Positions 8,025-16,572 of a DNA stretch of 64,000 nucleotides are shown piece after piece. Each line of letters begins with the position of its first letter. Position 1 is the first letter of the stretch. This DNA comes from JASFYU01 sp045046905 (GTDB lineage Bacteria; Bacteroidota; Bacteroidia; Flavobacteriales; Flavobacteriaceae). The stretch lies in NCBI GenBank assembly GCA_045046905.1, contig JASFYU010000116.1:12135-76134 (forward strand), read 5' to 3'. A program made the position numbers and the translations under genes. The notes under the pieces are model-generated. The model did not search any database, had not been told where the DNA came from, and worked only from the letters and a program-made list of their open reading frames with translations.

Positions 8025-8261
8025 ATGTCAGACATTGCATCAAGAGTTAAAGCTATCATCGTTGATAAATTAGGAGTTGATGAAAACGAAGTGGTATCAG
8101 AAGCTAGCTTTACCAACGACCTAGGGGCAGACTCATTGGATACCGTTGAGTTGATCATGGAGTTCGAAAAAGAATTTGATATTCAAATTCCAGACGATCA
8201 AGCTGAGAACATCGCAACAGTTGGCCAAGCCATAAGTTATATAGAAGAAGCTAAGAAGTAA
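8025..8261 (+). CDS. acpP: acyl carrier protein
   Basis: 78 residues, standard ACP length, acidic. The phosphopantetheine attachment serine is Ser37 in DLGADSLDTVEL. It carries growing acyl chains for fatty-acid synthesis in the cytosol. The partner elongation enzyme FabF is encoded 114 bp downstream, with a strong terminator-like hairpin between them. Confidence 0.98.
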   Translation: MSDIASRVKAIIVDKLGVDENEVVSEASFTNDLGADSLDTVELIMEFEKEFDIQIPDDQAENIATVGQAISYIEEAKK

Positions 8262-8289
8262 TTTTTATGCTTTCTTGAACAAGTATTTG

Positions 8290-8333
8290 AAATTATCCAT
8301 GTGGTAAGCATAATCGCATGGATAATTTTTTTT
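8290..8333 (+). terminator. intrinsic terminator between acpP and fabF
   Basis: A perfect 12-bp stem AAATTATCCATG (8290-8301) / CATGGATAATTT (8317-8328) with a 15-nt loop, followed by eight T residues (8326-8333). It lies 29 bases after acpP and should end most acpP transcripts. Confidence 0.75.
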
Positions 8334-8374
8334 AATTTACGCTTAGCTTATTAGAGTGTTTAAAATTTAGTCCA

Positions 8375-9625
8375 ATGCAGTTAAAGCGAGTTGTAGTAAC
8401 AGGCTTGGGTGCTCTGACACCCATCGGTAACACTATTGAAGAATATTGGAACGGCCTGATTAGCGGTAAGAGCGGTGCGGCACCTGTTACTTATTACGAT
8501 ACAGAGAAATTCAAGGTTAAGTTCGCCTGCGAATTAAAGAACTACAACCCAGAGGATTTTTTCGATAGAAAACAAGCCCGTAAACTAGATAAGTTTGCGC
8601 AATATGCACTAGTAGCCTCTGATGAGGCAATTTTAGATTCTAAACTAGATTTAGATGCCATCGATAAATTTCGTGTGGGTGTTATATGGGGTGCTGGTAT
8701 AGGTGGTTTGGAGACCTTTCAGAATGAGGTGATGAACTTTGCCGAAGGTAATGGAACGCCACGGTTCAATCCCTTCTTTATTCCCAAAATGATAGCAGAT
8801 ATCGCCCCTGGTAATATTTCTATCAAGCACGGTTTTATGGGTCCTAATTATACAACAGTCTCCGCATGTGCCTCAGCGGCAAACGCAATGATTGATTCCC
8901 TAAGCCAAATTCGAATGGGGTATTGTGATATTGTTGTAACCGGAGGAAGCGAAGCAGCGGTAACTATTGCCGGTATGGGCGGATTTGGGGCCATGCATGC
9001 ACTTTCGACAAGAAATGATAGTCCTGAAACGGCCTCTAGGCCTTTTGATGCAACCCGCGACGGGTTTGTATTGGGTGAAGGAGCTGGAGCCTTGATTCTG
9101 GAGGAATATGAACACGCCAAGGCACGCGGGGCAAAAATATATGCCGAAGTAGTTGGCGGAGGACTATCGAGTGACGCCTATCATATGACGGCACCCCACC
9201 CTGATGGAATTGGCGTAGTGCAGGTTATGAAGAATTGTCTGAGAGATGCTGGTTTAAAACCAGAAGATGTTGATGCCATAAATACACATGGAACATCAAC
9301 CCCTTTAGGAGACGTTGCGGAGTTAAAAGCAATAACCAAGGTTTTCGGTGAACATGCCCCTAACATAAATATAAACTCGACAAAATCCATGACAGGGCAC
9401 TTGTTGGGTGCTGCGGGCGCGATTGAGGCTATTTCTTCGATACTTTCTATGAAATATGGCATTATACCGCCTACAATCAATCATTCAGTCATTGATGAGA
9501 ACATTGACCCAAGGCTCAATCTTACGCTGAACAAGGCGCAAAAACGGGAAGTTAATATTGCCCTGAGTAATACTTTTGGTTTCGGGGGTCATAACGCCTG
9601 TGTTGTATTCAAGAAAATCAGTTAA
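8375..9625 (+). CDS. fabF: beta-ketoacyl-ACP synthase II
   Basis: 416 residues, typical KAS II. Condenses malonyl-ACP with acyl-ACP in fatty-acid elongation. The nucleophile Cys is in TVSACASAANAM near residue 165, and the two histidines are in NTHGTSTPLGD and SMTGHLLGAAGA. The C-terminal NTFGFGGHNACVVF is also classic. The rnc start follows seven bases after the fabF stop. Confidence 0.97.
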   Translation: MQLKRVVVTGLGALTPIGNTIEEYWNGLISGKSGAAPVTYYDTEKFKVKFACELKNYNPEDFFDRKQARKLDKFAQYALVASDEAILDSKLDLDAIDKFRVGVIWGAGIGGLETFQNEVMNFAEGNGTPRFNPFFIPKMIADIAPGNISIKHGFMGPNYTTVSACASAANAMIDSLSQIRMGYCDIVVTGGSEAAVTIAGMGGFGAMHALSTRNDSPETASRPFDATRDGFVLGEGAGALILEEYEHAKARGAKIYAEVVGGGLSSDAYHMTAPHPDGIGVVQVMKNCLRDAGLKPEDVDAINTHGTSTPLGDVAELKAITKVFGEHAPNININSTKSMTGHLLGAAGAIEAISSILSMKYGIIPPTINHSVIDENIDPRLNLTLNKAQKREVNIALSNTFGFGGHNACVVFKKIS

Positions 9626-9632
9626 ACAAATC

Positions 9633-10370
9633 ATGAATTTCATTTCCAATTTATTCTATTCCCATTCAAAAGAAGATGGGGATTTTTTTTTGGAAATAAC
9701 TACAATTATAGGATTTAAACCAAAGAATCTAGAAATATATAAAAAGGCATTTCTACACCGATCGGTCAATAAAAGAGATAGTAACGGAAATCCTATTAGC
9801 TACGAACGCCTTGAATTTTTAGGAGATTCTATGTTGGGGGTCATAATATCAAGGTATCTGTACGATGAAGTGCCTTTGGGCGATGAAGGTTATCTCACGA
9901 AAATGCGTTCGAAAATAGTCAGTAGAGAGCATTTGAACGAATTGGGAAAAGACCTTGATTTAATTCAATATGTTGAAAGCCGTATTCCTAAATCACATTT
10001 TGGAGATAATATCCATGGTAATGTGTTCGAAGCCTTGGTAGGGGCCGTTTATTTGGACCGAGGACATAAATATTGTGAAAAATTCATTAGAAAAAGAGTG
10101 CTAAAACCCTATGTCAATATTGAGCAGCTTGAAGGTAAGGTCATAAGCTACAAGAGCTTGGTCATAGAATGGTGTCAAAAGCAAAAAAAGACATTTAACT
10201 ATAATGTATATGAAGATACAGGCAACGATTCTTTAAAACATTTTGCGGTAAAGTTGTCCATTGGCGGCAATGTGGTGGCCAAGGCCAGAGCGACCTCAAA
10301 AAAAAAGGCTGAGGAAAAAGCCTCACAAAGAGCATATTTCGCCCTGCAGGATAAAATAAACAAATCCTGA
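9633..10370 (+). CDS. rnc: ribonuclease III
   Basis: 245 residues from ATG 9633. An upstream in-frame start at 9576 would overlap fabF by 50 bases and add residues that do not fit the family, so ATG 9633 is preferred. The catalytic signature YERLEFLGDSMLG is near residue 57, the second acidic helix is GNVFEALVGAVYLD, and a C-terminal double-stranded RNA-binding domain ends with ATSKKKAEEKAS. It cleaves dsRNA in rRNA and mRNA processing. It follows fabF closely, so they are probably co-transcribed. Confidence 0.95.
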   Translation: MNFISNLFYSHSKEDGDFFLEITTIIGFKPKNLEIYKKAFLHRSVNKRDSNGNPISYERLEFLGDSMLGVIISRYLYDEVPLGDEGYLTKMRSKIVSREHLNELGKDLDLIQYVESRIPKSHFGDNIHGNVFEALVGAVYLDRGHKYCEKFIRKRVLKPYVNIEQLEGKVISYKSLVIEWCQKQKKTFNYNVYEDTGNDSLKHFAVKLSIGGNVVAKARATSKKKAEEKASQRAYFALQDKINKS

Positions 10371-10461
10371 TCACCGAAAGATTAAACAGGGCGCAAACGT
10401 TTTCGTTGTAGAATACCATTGGAAACGCTAAAAGGAACTAGGCAGTATTCGTTATTAACCC

Positions 10462-10469
10462 TATATTTG
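10462..10469 (+). promoter_or_regulatory. candidate -7 box before the IPExxxVDY gene
   Basis: TATATTTG fits TAnnTTTG 15 bases upstream of ATG 10485. It would place the transcription start after the alternative upstream start codon, which supports the shorter protein. No good -33 element is seen. Confidence 0.35.
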
Positions 10470-10484
10470 CGTTTTTGTACGTCC

Positions 10485-10952
10485 ATGGTAGCAGTACACA
10501 AGATTAGCGGAGATTTTTATGAAGATGTCTTTGCTTTGATTGCTTTGCATAGCAGTTTGGAAGATTATGCCATGGTATATGCTATTAACCAGCATATAAA
10601 ATCGAATTTTAAGAGGTTTTCAAAAGATTTGGACGTATCGGAACATGCATCTTTTCCTTTTTTTGAGTGGAAAGATGAGTTAAACAGTAGCTATTGGACC
10701 CTGATTCCGAACAATAGCCTTAAAGTAGAGTATTCGGAGAATAAAAATCTTTTCAAAGACGAACCTTCCTTCATTGCACATTATTTGTTGCCTGAACACA
10801 AAGATGTTGATTACTTTTTAAAAATCGATGAAAATGAAGAGGAGCAGGAAATAGAGGAAATCGTAAAATCATTGTTTGCCATACCAAAAGTCTTAACAGC
10901 TTATCGTATAGATGTCAAAAAACTTAAATCTAAAAACAATCTAATTTTTTAA
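10485..10952 (+). CDS. IPExxxVDY family protein of unknown function
   Basis: 155 residues from ATG 10485; a longer frame from 10419 exists but its first 22 residues look unselected. The C-terminus AIPKVLTAYRIDVKKLKSK is the family hallmark region, and a short acidic stretch (ENEEEQEIEEIV) precedes it. The family is confined, as far as I know, to Bacteroidota and commonly sits next to pyk, as here (4-bp gap). No enzymatic motif, signal peptide or membrane helix is visible. Function is unknown. Confidence 0.75.
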   Translation: MVAVHKISGDFYEDVFALIALHSSLEDYAMVYAINQHIKSNFKRFSKDLDVSEHASFPFFEWKDELNSSYWTLIPNNSLKVEYSENKNLFKDEPSFIAHYLLPEHKDVDYFLKIDENEEEQEIEEIVKSLFAIPKVLTAYRIDVKKLKSKNNLIF

Positions 10953-10956
10953 ATTA

Positions 10957-12399
10957 ATGCCAAATAATAAAAAGACGAAAATAGTAGCGACCTTAGGGCC
11001 TGCTACTAGTAAGAAGGATGTGTTGAAGAAGATGATTGAGGCCGGAGTGGATGTCTTTAGAATAAACTTTTCGCATGCTGACTACGAAGATGTGACTGCC
11101 CGCGTTAAAATGATACGAGAACTCAATGAAGAACTCGAAACCAATATTTCCATTTTAGCAGACCTTCAAGGTCCAAAGCTCCGAGTTGGGGTCATGGCAG
11201 GCGAGGTAGTCGTGGCACCAGGCGACGAAATCACCTTTGTTACGGGAGAGCCTTTTGAAGGCACTTCGGAAAGAGTATATATGAACTATGCTGCCTTTCC
11301 AAAAGATGTAAAAGTCGGGGAACATATTCTACTTGATGATGGTAAGTTGATGTTCGAAGTGATGACTACCAACGGAGAAAACGAGGTCAAGGCCAAAGTA
11401 ATCCAAGGAGGGCCATTGAAATCTAAAAAAGGTGTCAATTTACCCAACACCGATATTTCGTTGCCGGCACTTACTGAAAAGGATATAAAAGATGCCATTT
11501 TCGCCATATCACTAGAAGTGGATTGGATCGCCCTCTCATTTGTTCGATTTAGTCAAGACCTTATTGATTTACAAAATATTATCAAGGAACATTCTGAGTA
11601 TAAAATTCCGATTATCGCCAAGATTGAAAAACCTGAAGCGGTAGAAAATATTGATAAGATTGTAGCCTATTGTGATGGTCTTATGGTCGCTAGAGGTGAT
11701 CTTGGAGTGGAGGTCCCGGCACAAGAAGTGCCCTTGATCCAAAAACAGTTGGTATTACGGGCGAAGAAGGCAAGAATTCCTGTAATTATCGCAACCCAAA
11801 TGATGGAGACCATGATTACCAGCTTGACGCCGACACGGGCAGAGGTAAACGATGTTGCCAATTCTGTGATGGACGGCGCCGATGCCGTAATGCTTTCCGG
11901 AGAAACTTCTGTTGGTAATTACCCGGTAGAGGTTATCGAAAAAATGTCGAGTATTCTACAAACCGTCGAGAATTCTAAGCTCATAAAAGTGCCACAGGAT
12001 CCACCGCAAATTCGCACAAAAAGATACATCACCAAATCACTTTGTTACCATGCGGCAAGTATGGCCAACGAAATTAAGGCAAAAGCGATTTCTACACTGA
12101 CCAACAGTGGTTATACGGCTTTCCAGATATCGGCATGGAGACCAAGTGCCCATATATTGGTGTTTACGTCTAATCGGCGCATATTGACCCAATTGAACCT
12201 CCTTTGGGGCGTACAGGCGTTCTATTATGACAAATATGTCTCTACCGACGAAACCATTGAAGATGTGAATAAACTGGCCTGTCAGAAAGGCTTTTTAAAG
12301 GTCGGGGATATGCTCGTAAGTCTAGCCGCAATGCCGATCAAAGACAAGGGGATGGTAAATACACTCAGGGTGACCGAAATAGAAAGCAGCAGTTTTTAG
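10957..12399 (+). CDS. pyk: pyruvate kinase
   Basis: 480 residues. Converts PEP and ADP to pyruvate and ATP in glycolysis. Visible motifs: KIVATLGPATS at residues 7-17, VDVFRINFSHA, the active-site loop PIIAKIEKPEAVENID with the catalytic lysine, and MVARGDLGVEVP, then ATQMMETMI. The C-terminal allosteric domain is full length. It follows the IPExxxVDY gene by 4 bp. Its terminator lies inside the convergent dinB gene, which starts 5 bp beyond the stop. Confidence 0.97.
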   Translation: MPNNKKTKIVATLGPATSKKDVLKKMIEAGVDVFRINFSHADYEDVTARVKMIRELNEELETNISILADLQGPKLRVGVMAGEVVVAPGDEITFVTGEPFEGTSERVYMNYAAFPKDVKVGEHILLDDGKLMFEVMTTNGENEVKAKVIQGGPLKSKKGVNLPNTDISLPALTEKDIKDAIFAISLEVDWIALSFVRFSQDLIDLQNIIKEHSEYKIPIIAKIEKPEAVENIDKIVAYCDGLMVARGDLGVEVPAQEVPLIQKQLVLRAKKARIPVIIATQMMETMITSLTPTRAEVNDVANSVMDGADAVMLSGETSVGNYPVEVIEKMSSILQTVENSKLIKVPQDPPQIRTKRYITKSLCYHAASMANEIKAKAISTLTNSGYTAFQISAWRPSAHILVFTSNRRILTQLNLLWGVQAFYYDKYVSTDETIEDVNKLACQKGFLKVGDMLVSLAAMPIKDKGMVNTLRVTEIESSSF

Positions 12400-12404
12400 C
12401 ACAG

Positions 12405-13505
12405 CTAAAAATCGAATTTTAATTGTACCGAAACCGAGTCTTCTTTAGACTCGGTTTCCTTTTTTTCGGTATTCAAATTAGACAAAGAGATCCCCAATAA
12501 ACGAACCGAATTCTCCATTTTACTCTGATAGAGCAGCTCTTTTGCGGTCTCCATAATGAGCGCCCTGCTTGTCACAAAGTAGGGCAAGGTTTTACTACGG
12601 GTATTTAGAGTAAAGTCACTGTATTTTATTTTAAGGGTAATGGTTTTTCCGGCAATATTAGATTTTTTCAATCGCTGAACCAACTCCCCCGTAATCTGTT
12701 CCAAACGTTCTAACATAAAAATTTCGCTGCTGAGATTTTCGTGAAAAGTACGTTCGGCCCCGACCGATTTTGGAATGCGATGTGGTTTTACGGCACTGTT
12801 ATGAACGCCTCGAACAACATGATAATAGTACGCCCCGCTTTTGCCAAAATGCTGTTCCAAAAATTCGAGGGCTTTAGTTTTAAGTTCTTTTCCGGTAAAA
12901 ATGCCCAATTTGTACATCTTATCTGCCGTAACTTTTCCGACACCATAGAACTTTCTTATTTCGAGTTCTTCTAAGAATGCGATGACTTCCTCAGGATTTA
13001 CCGTTTTTTGTCCGTTGGGCTTGTTAATATCACTGGCGACTTTGGCTATAAATTTATTGATAGAAATACCTGCGGAAGCCCTAAGCCCTACTTCCTCAAA
13101 AATTCGCTGTCTGATTTCTTTAGCCAATAAGGTGGCCGACGGATTTCCTTTTTTATTCGTGCTTACATCTAAATAGGCCTCGTCTAATGAAAGGGGTTCT
13201 ACTAGATCAGTATAGTCGAAAAAAATGGCCCTAATCTTTTTAGAAATCTCCTGGTATCGAGAAAATCGGGGTTTTACAAAAATAAGTTCTGGGCAGTTTC
13301 TTTGGGCGATAACACTACTCATAGCGCTACGAACCCCAAACTTTCTGGCCTCATAACTCGCAGCCGCCACTACGCCCCTTTTAGAGCTACCGCCAACGGC
13401 GATGGGTTTCCCTTGCAAGTCTCGATTGTCCATCTGCTCGACCGAAGCATAGAACGCATCCATATCGACATGGATAATTTTTCGTAATGGAAAATCGTTA
13501 GACAT
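12405..13505 (-). CDS. dinB: DNA polymerase IV (Y family)
   Basis: 366 residues. Error-prone translesion polymerase. Catalytic metal ligands are in HVDMDAFYASVEQ (residues 13-25) and SLDEAYLDVS near 105; the little-finger domain follows. The last residues VQLKFDF form a sliding-clamp-binding motif of the QLxxxF type, so the C-terminus is intact. The stretch just before it (KKETESKEDSV) is polar and is encoded by the pyk terminator hairpin. No obvious LexA box was seen. Confidence 0.94.
   Translation of the reverse strand: MSNDFPLRKIIHVDMDAFYASVEQMDNRDLQGKPIAVGGSSKRGVVAAASYEARKFGVRSAMSSVIAQRNCPELIFVKPRFSRYQEISKKIRAIFFDYTDLVEPLSLDEAYLDVSTNKKGNPSATLLAKEIRQRIFEEVGLRASAGISINKFIAKVASDINKPNGQKTVNPEEVIAFLEELEIRKFYGVGKVTADKMYKLGIFTGKELKTKALEFLEQHFGKSGAYYYHVVRGVHNSAVKPHRIPKSVGAERTFHENLSSEIFMLERLEQITGELVQRLKKSNIAGKTITLKIKYSDFTLNTRSKTLPYFVTSRALIMETAKELLYQSKMENSVRLLGISLSNLNTEKKETESKEDSVSVQLKFDF
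12431..12466 (+). terminator. pyk terminator embedded in the 3' coding region of dinB
   Basis: A perfect 10-bp stem AAACCGAGTC (12431-12440) / GACTCGGTTT (12448-12457), 7-nt loop, then CC and seven T residues. It is 32 bases after the pyk stop but inside dinB, which is read from the other strand and ends at 12405. Confidence 0.7.
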
Positions 13506-13714
13506 ATAACAAAATTAAGGTATATTTAATCGCAGGCCGATAAGCAAAAAAGATTTAATTTCTCTATCGCCCAGCTTTGGCGTAGTTTGTTTAAACACTT
13601 AGAATTTATTTGTATTCTGTAGAATCAACAACCTCGACCCAAGGGTACGAGGTATGCTCCCGAAAAAACATTTTTCATTTCGAGGCAGCCTCAGGGAATT
13701 AAACCCTCAATGAG

Positions 13715-13751
13715 GGATTAAATCTTAGGTCGAACTCAGCTTAAAAGGAAA
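13715..13751 (+). repeat. TCTTAGGTCGA dispersed repeat, copy 2, abutting a start codon
   Basis: Runs from GGATTAAATCTTAGG to TTAAAAGGAAA. It matches the reverse complement of 57746-57782 at all but two positions. It ends one base before the ATG of the CYTH gene, so its TTAAAAGGAAA tail provides the Shine-Dalgarno-like sequence. Confidence 0.7.
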
Positions 13752-13752
13752 T

Positions 13753-14226
13753 ATGATAGAAATAGAACGAAAATATTTAATCAAGACTGATGCCTATAAG
13801 ACTGATGCTACATCATATGCCCATATTGTTCAAGGTTTTCTTAACACCAATCCTGAGCGCACTGTTCGCGTGAGGATATATGGTGATACGGGTTATTTGA
13901 CAATCAAAGGAAAATCAAACAAAGCAGGAACGACCCGTTTTGAATGGGAGAAAGAAATCTCCTTAAACGAGGCAAAGGCATTATTAAAACTTTGTGAAGA
14001 AGGTATTTTAGAAAAAACCCGGTACCTGATCCCCCATAACCACCATATTTTTGAGGTCGATGAATTTCATGGAGATAATCAAGGTTTGGTCATTGCCGAG
14101 ATCGAACTGCGAGATGACAATGAAATTTTCGCCAAGCCTGTATGGCTGGGAGAGGAAGTTACCGGAGAGGTAAAATATTATAATTCACAACTGAGCAAAA
14201 AAACTTTTAAAAGTTGGAAAAAGTAA
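13753..14226 (+). CDS. CYTH-domain (triphosphate tunnel) protein
   Basis: 157 residues. The N-terminal IEIERKYLI is the EXEXK signature of the CYTH superfamily, and alternating charged strands follow (RVRIYGDTGYLTIKG, TRFEWEKEI, EVDEFHG, LVIAEIEL). Members hydrolyse inorganic tripolyphosphate or make cAMP; the short single-domain form is most often a triphosphatase. The ribosome-binding region lies in a dispersed repeat (see 13715-13751). Exact substrate not known. Confidence 0.85.
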   Translation: MIEIERKYLIKTDAYKTDATSYAHIVQGFLNTNPERTVRVRIYGDTGYLTIKGKSNKAGTTRFEWEKEISLNEAKALLKLCEEGILEKTRYLIPHNHHIFEVDEFHGDNQGLVIAEIELRDDNEIFAKPVWLGEEVTGEVKYYNSQLSKKTFKSWKK

Positions 14227-14467
14227 AACAAATTACAGCCTTATCACCTTTTAAAGCTTGGCCCCAATCAGTCACAAGGCAGGCATGAAGTCGCTAGTCT
14301 ATAAAGGGTTCATTTGGCACATTTAGGAAGAATATATAAAAAAGTGTATGCCGATATTTCAGGGTCTTTCGGTAATGAAGCAATATAAGGGCTATCACCA
14401 TTATACAAGGCCGACTTTTGAGACCTGCCTATGGAGGGCGACAAAATATTTTTTACGTAAAACCGAC

Positions 14468-15487
14468 TTATAAGGCACTCTTAAACTGTTCTAAAAAACG
14501 AAGATCGTTTTCGCTCAACAATCGAATATCCGAAATTTGATGTAATAAAAGTGCAATCCGGTCTATACCCATACCAAAGGCAAAACCTGAGTATTCCTCG
14601 GGATCTATATCACAATTAATCAGCACATTGGGATCCACCATACCACAGCCCATAATCTCTAACCAGCCCGTACCTTTGGTCATGCGATAGTCGGTTTCGG
14701 TTTCAAGGCCCCAATACACATCTACTTCGGCACTAGGCTCAGTAAACGGAAAATAAGAGGGTCGCAGGCGTATTTTTGATTTCCCAAAAAGTTCCTTGGT
14801 AAAGAATTGAAGCGTTTGCTTTAGATCCGCAAAAGAAACGTCCTTGTCAATATATAAACCCTCTACCTGATGAAAAAAGCAATGTGAACGAGAAGAAATC
14901 GCCTCATTTCGATACACCCTTCCCGGAGAAATGGTACGAATGGGCGGTTTGTTTTTTTCCATATACCGTACCTGTACTGAGGAGGTGTGGGTGCGTAATA
15001 GAATATCAGGATTGGTCTGAATAAAAAAGGTGTCCTGCATATCTCTTGCCGGATGGTACTCCGGAAGGTTCAGTGCCGTAAAATTGTGCCAATCATCCTC
15101 AATCTCAGGACCTTCAGAAACATTAAAGCCGATTCTAGAGAATATGTCGATAATCTGATTTTTTACAATTGAAATAGGATGTCTAGCGCCTAATTCGATT
15201 GGCTCACCAGGTCTTGTCAAATCGTCATACATACTTTTCTCATCGACTTTGTCTTCCAAAGCCTTCTTTAGGGTATTCACCTTTTGAGTAGCTGTATTTT
15301 TCAAGGTGTTTATAGTCTGCCCAAATATTTTCTTTTGATCGTTGGGTACATTCTTGAATTCGGCGAAAAAGAGGTTCAACAATCCCTTTTTGCCCAAATA
15401 TTTTATACGAAAGGCCTCTACAGCTTCCTTTGAATCAGCAGTAAACTTTTCAACCTCGTTAATATGGTCTTTTATCTTATCAATCAT
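14468..15487 (-). CDS. pheS: phenylalanyl-tRNA synthetase alpha subunit
   Basis: 339 residues, usual for PheS. Charges tRNA-Phe as an alpha2-beta2 tetramer in the cytosol. A coiled-coil tRNA-binding N-terminus is followed by the class II core: HPISIVKNQIIDIFSRIGF, FHQVEGLYIDKDVSFADLK, and the motif 3 region GFAFGMGIDRIALL. pheT is not in this window. A -7-like box lies just upstream. Confidence 0.97.
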   Translation of the reverse strand: MIDKIKDHINEVEKFTADSKEAVEAFRIKYLGKKGLLNLFFAEFKNVPNDQKKIFGQTINTLKNTATQKVNTLKKALEDKVDEKSMYDDLTRPGEPIELGARHPISIVKNQIIDIFSRIGFNVSEGPEIEDDWHNFTALNLPEYHPARDMQDTFFIQTNPDILLRTHTSSVQVRYMEKNKPPIRTISPGRVYRNEAISSRSHCFFHQVEGLYIDKDVSFADLKQTLQFFTKELFGKSKIRLRPSYFPFTEPSAEVDVYWGLETETDYRMTKGTGWLEIMGCGMVDPNVLINCDIDPEEYSGFAFGMGIDRIALLLHQISDIRLLSENDLRFLEQFKSAL

Positions 15488-15505
15488 AATTTATGGCTCG
15501 GTCGG

Positions 15506-15513
15506 CAAATTTA
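15506..15513 (-). promoter_or_regulatory. candidate -7 box of pheS
   Basis: TAAATTTG on the minus strand fits TAnnTTTG and would give a leader of about a dozen bases. No convincing -33 box. Confidence 0.3.
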
Positions 15514-15621
15514 AAACTTTATACCCAGTATTAAATGATATTTCATTTCAAAACGCATACCTCTGGTGCTTTAAGGCTAAGAGTTTTGACAAAGAGACCC
15601 AAGTAAACTACTTCGGGGTAA

Positions 15622-15660
15622 GCCTGCCGGCATAGGCAGGTTAAACCCACTGGTGCGAAT
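15622..15660. repeat. fragment of the dispersed repeat family with a CCTGCC/GGCAGG hairpin
   Basis: Holds AGCCTGCCGGCATAGGCAGG, a small REP-like palindrome, followed by TTAAACCCACTGGTGCGAA. The reverse complement ACCAGTGGGTTTAA recurs at 57688-57701, and with one change at 1870-1880. It sits between pheS and the carbonic anhydrase gene. Confidence 0.5.
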
Positions 15661-15674
15661 CAAGCTTCGTTTAG

Positions 15675-16301
15675 TTATTCCAAGTGATAAATTTCCATGA
15701 TATTTTTAAGAATTCCTTCAAAATCGATTTTTAAATCAATGAGCTTTCCCGTATGTACATCGAATACCCAGCCGTGTACTTTAAGCCCACGATCTCTGTG
15801 CGCCTTTTGAATGGCAGCCGTTTTAATCAGGTTTACACATTGTTCTTGTACATTGAGTTCTACCAAACGGTCATATTTTTTATCCTCGTCGTCAATGGCG
15901 TTCAATTCATTTCTATGTATACGGTATACATCACGTATATTTCGCAACCAAGGGTTGAGAATACCCAAATCGGCAGATTGCATGGCCGCTTTTACGCCTC
16001 CACAGGCGTAATGGCCACAAACTACAACGTGCTTTACCTTGAGGTGCTCTACAGCATAGTTGACGACCGACATTACGTTGAGGTCGATACTGATAACCAT
16101 ATTTGCGATATTACGGTGCACAAATACTTCTCCTGGGCCAAGGCCCATTAAATCTTCGGCAGTCACTCGACTATCAGAACATCCTATGTACAGTAATTCA
16201 GGACTTTGTCCTTTGCCCAAATCGCTAAAGAAATCAGGCTGTGTAGATAACTTTTCCTGAATCCATTTTTCGTTATTTATAAATACCTTATCTAGACTCA
16301 T
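15675..16301 (-). CDS. beta-class carbonic anhydrase
   Basis: 208 residues. Hydrates CO2 to bicarbonate with a zinc ion. Zinc ligands Cys41 (in CSDSRV, with Asp43-Arg45), His97 and Cys100 (in CGHYACGGV) are all present. No signal peptide, so cytosolic. It faces no obvious partner; the SulP transporter at 61 kb is far away. Confidence 0.95.
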   Translation of the reverse strand: MSLDKVFINNEKWIQEKLSTQPDFFSDLGKGQSPELLYIGCSDSRVTAEDLMGLGPGEVFVHRNIANMVISIDLNVMSVVNYAVEHLKVKHVVVCGHYACGGVKAAMQSADLGILNPWLRNIRDVYRIHRNELNAIDDEDKKYDRLVELNVQEQCVNLIKTAAIQKAHRDRGLKVHGWVFDVHTGKLIDLKIDFEGILKNIMEIYHLE

Positions 16302-16572
16302 TTTTTTTGTTTTAATTATACATTCTTTACGCTATAGGTCTTTATTCGAATCGTATTCGGAAAGTTAAGGTAATTCAAGCAATTAGATTGTATATTCTAA
16401 CTGAGGACAATAATTTCTAAAGGGTGCGCCAACTTACTGTATCAATAAAGGCCTTTAGGGTAATGATGTTAATGAGGTACTCAATACCCCTCTGTATTAT
16501 CTGCCGACCAAGCTCAGCGAAAGGCATCAAGAAATTTGTCTACTGCTCAGACAGTCTAAAGACACCGTTCGC

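Noticed and set aside
9576..9632. 19-residue N-terminal extension of ribonuclease III
   Set aside because: Overlaps the fabF reading frame; a good ATG follows seven bases after the fabF stop.
13510..13517. TAATTTTG box immediately upstream of dinB on the minus strand
   Set aside because: It would give a leaderless mRNA and lacks a -33 element; likely chance in AT-rich sequence.
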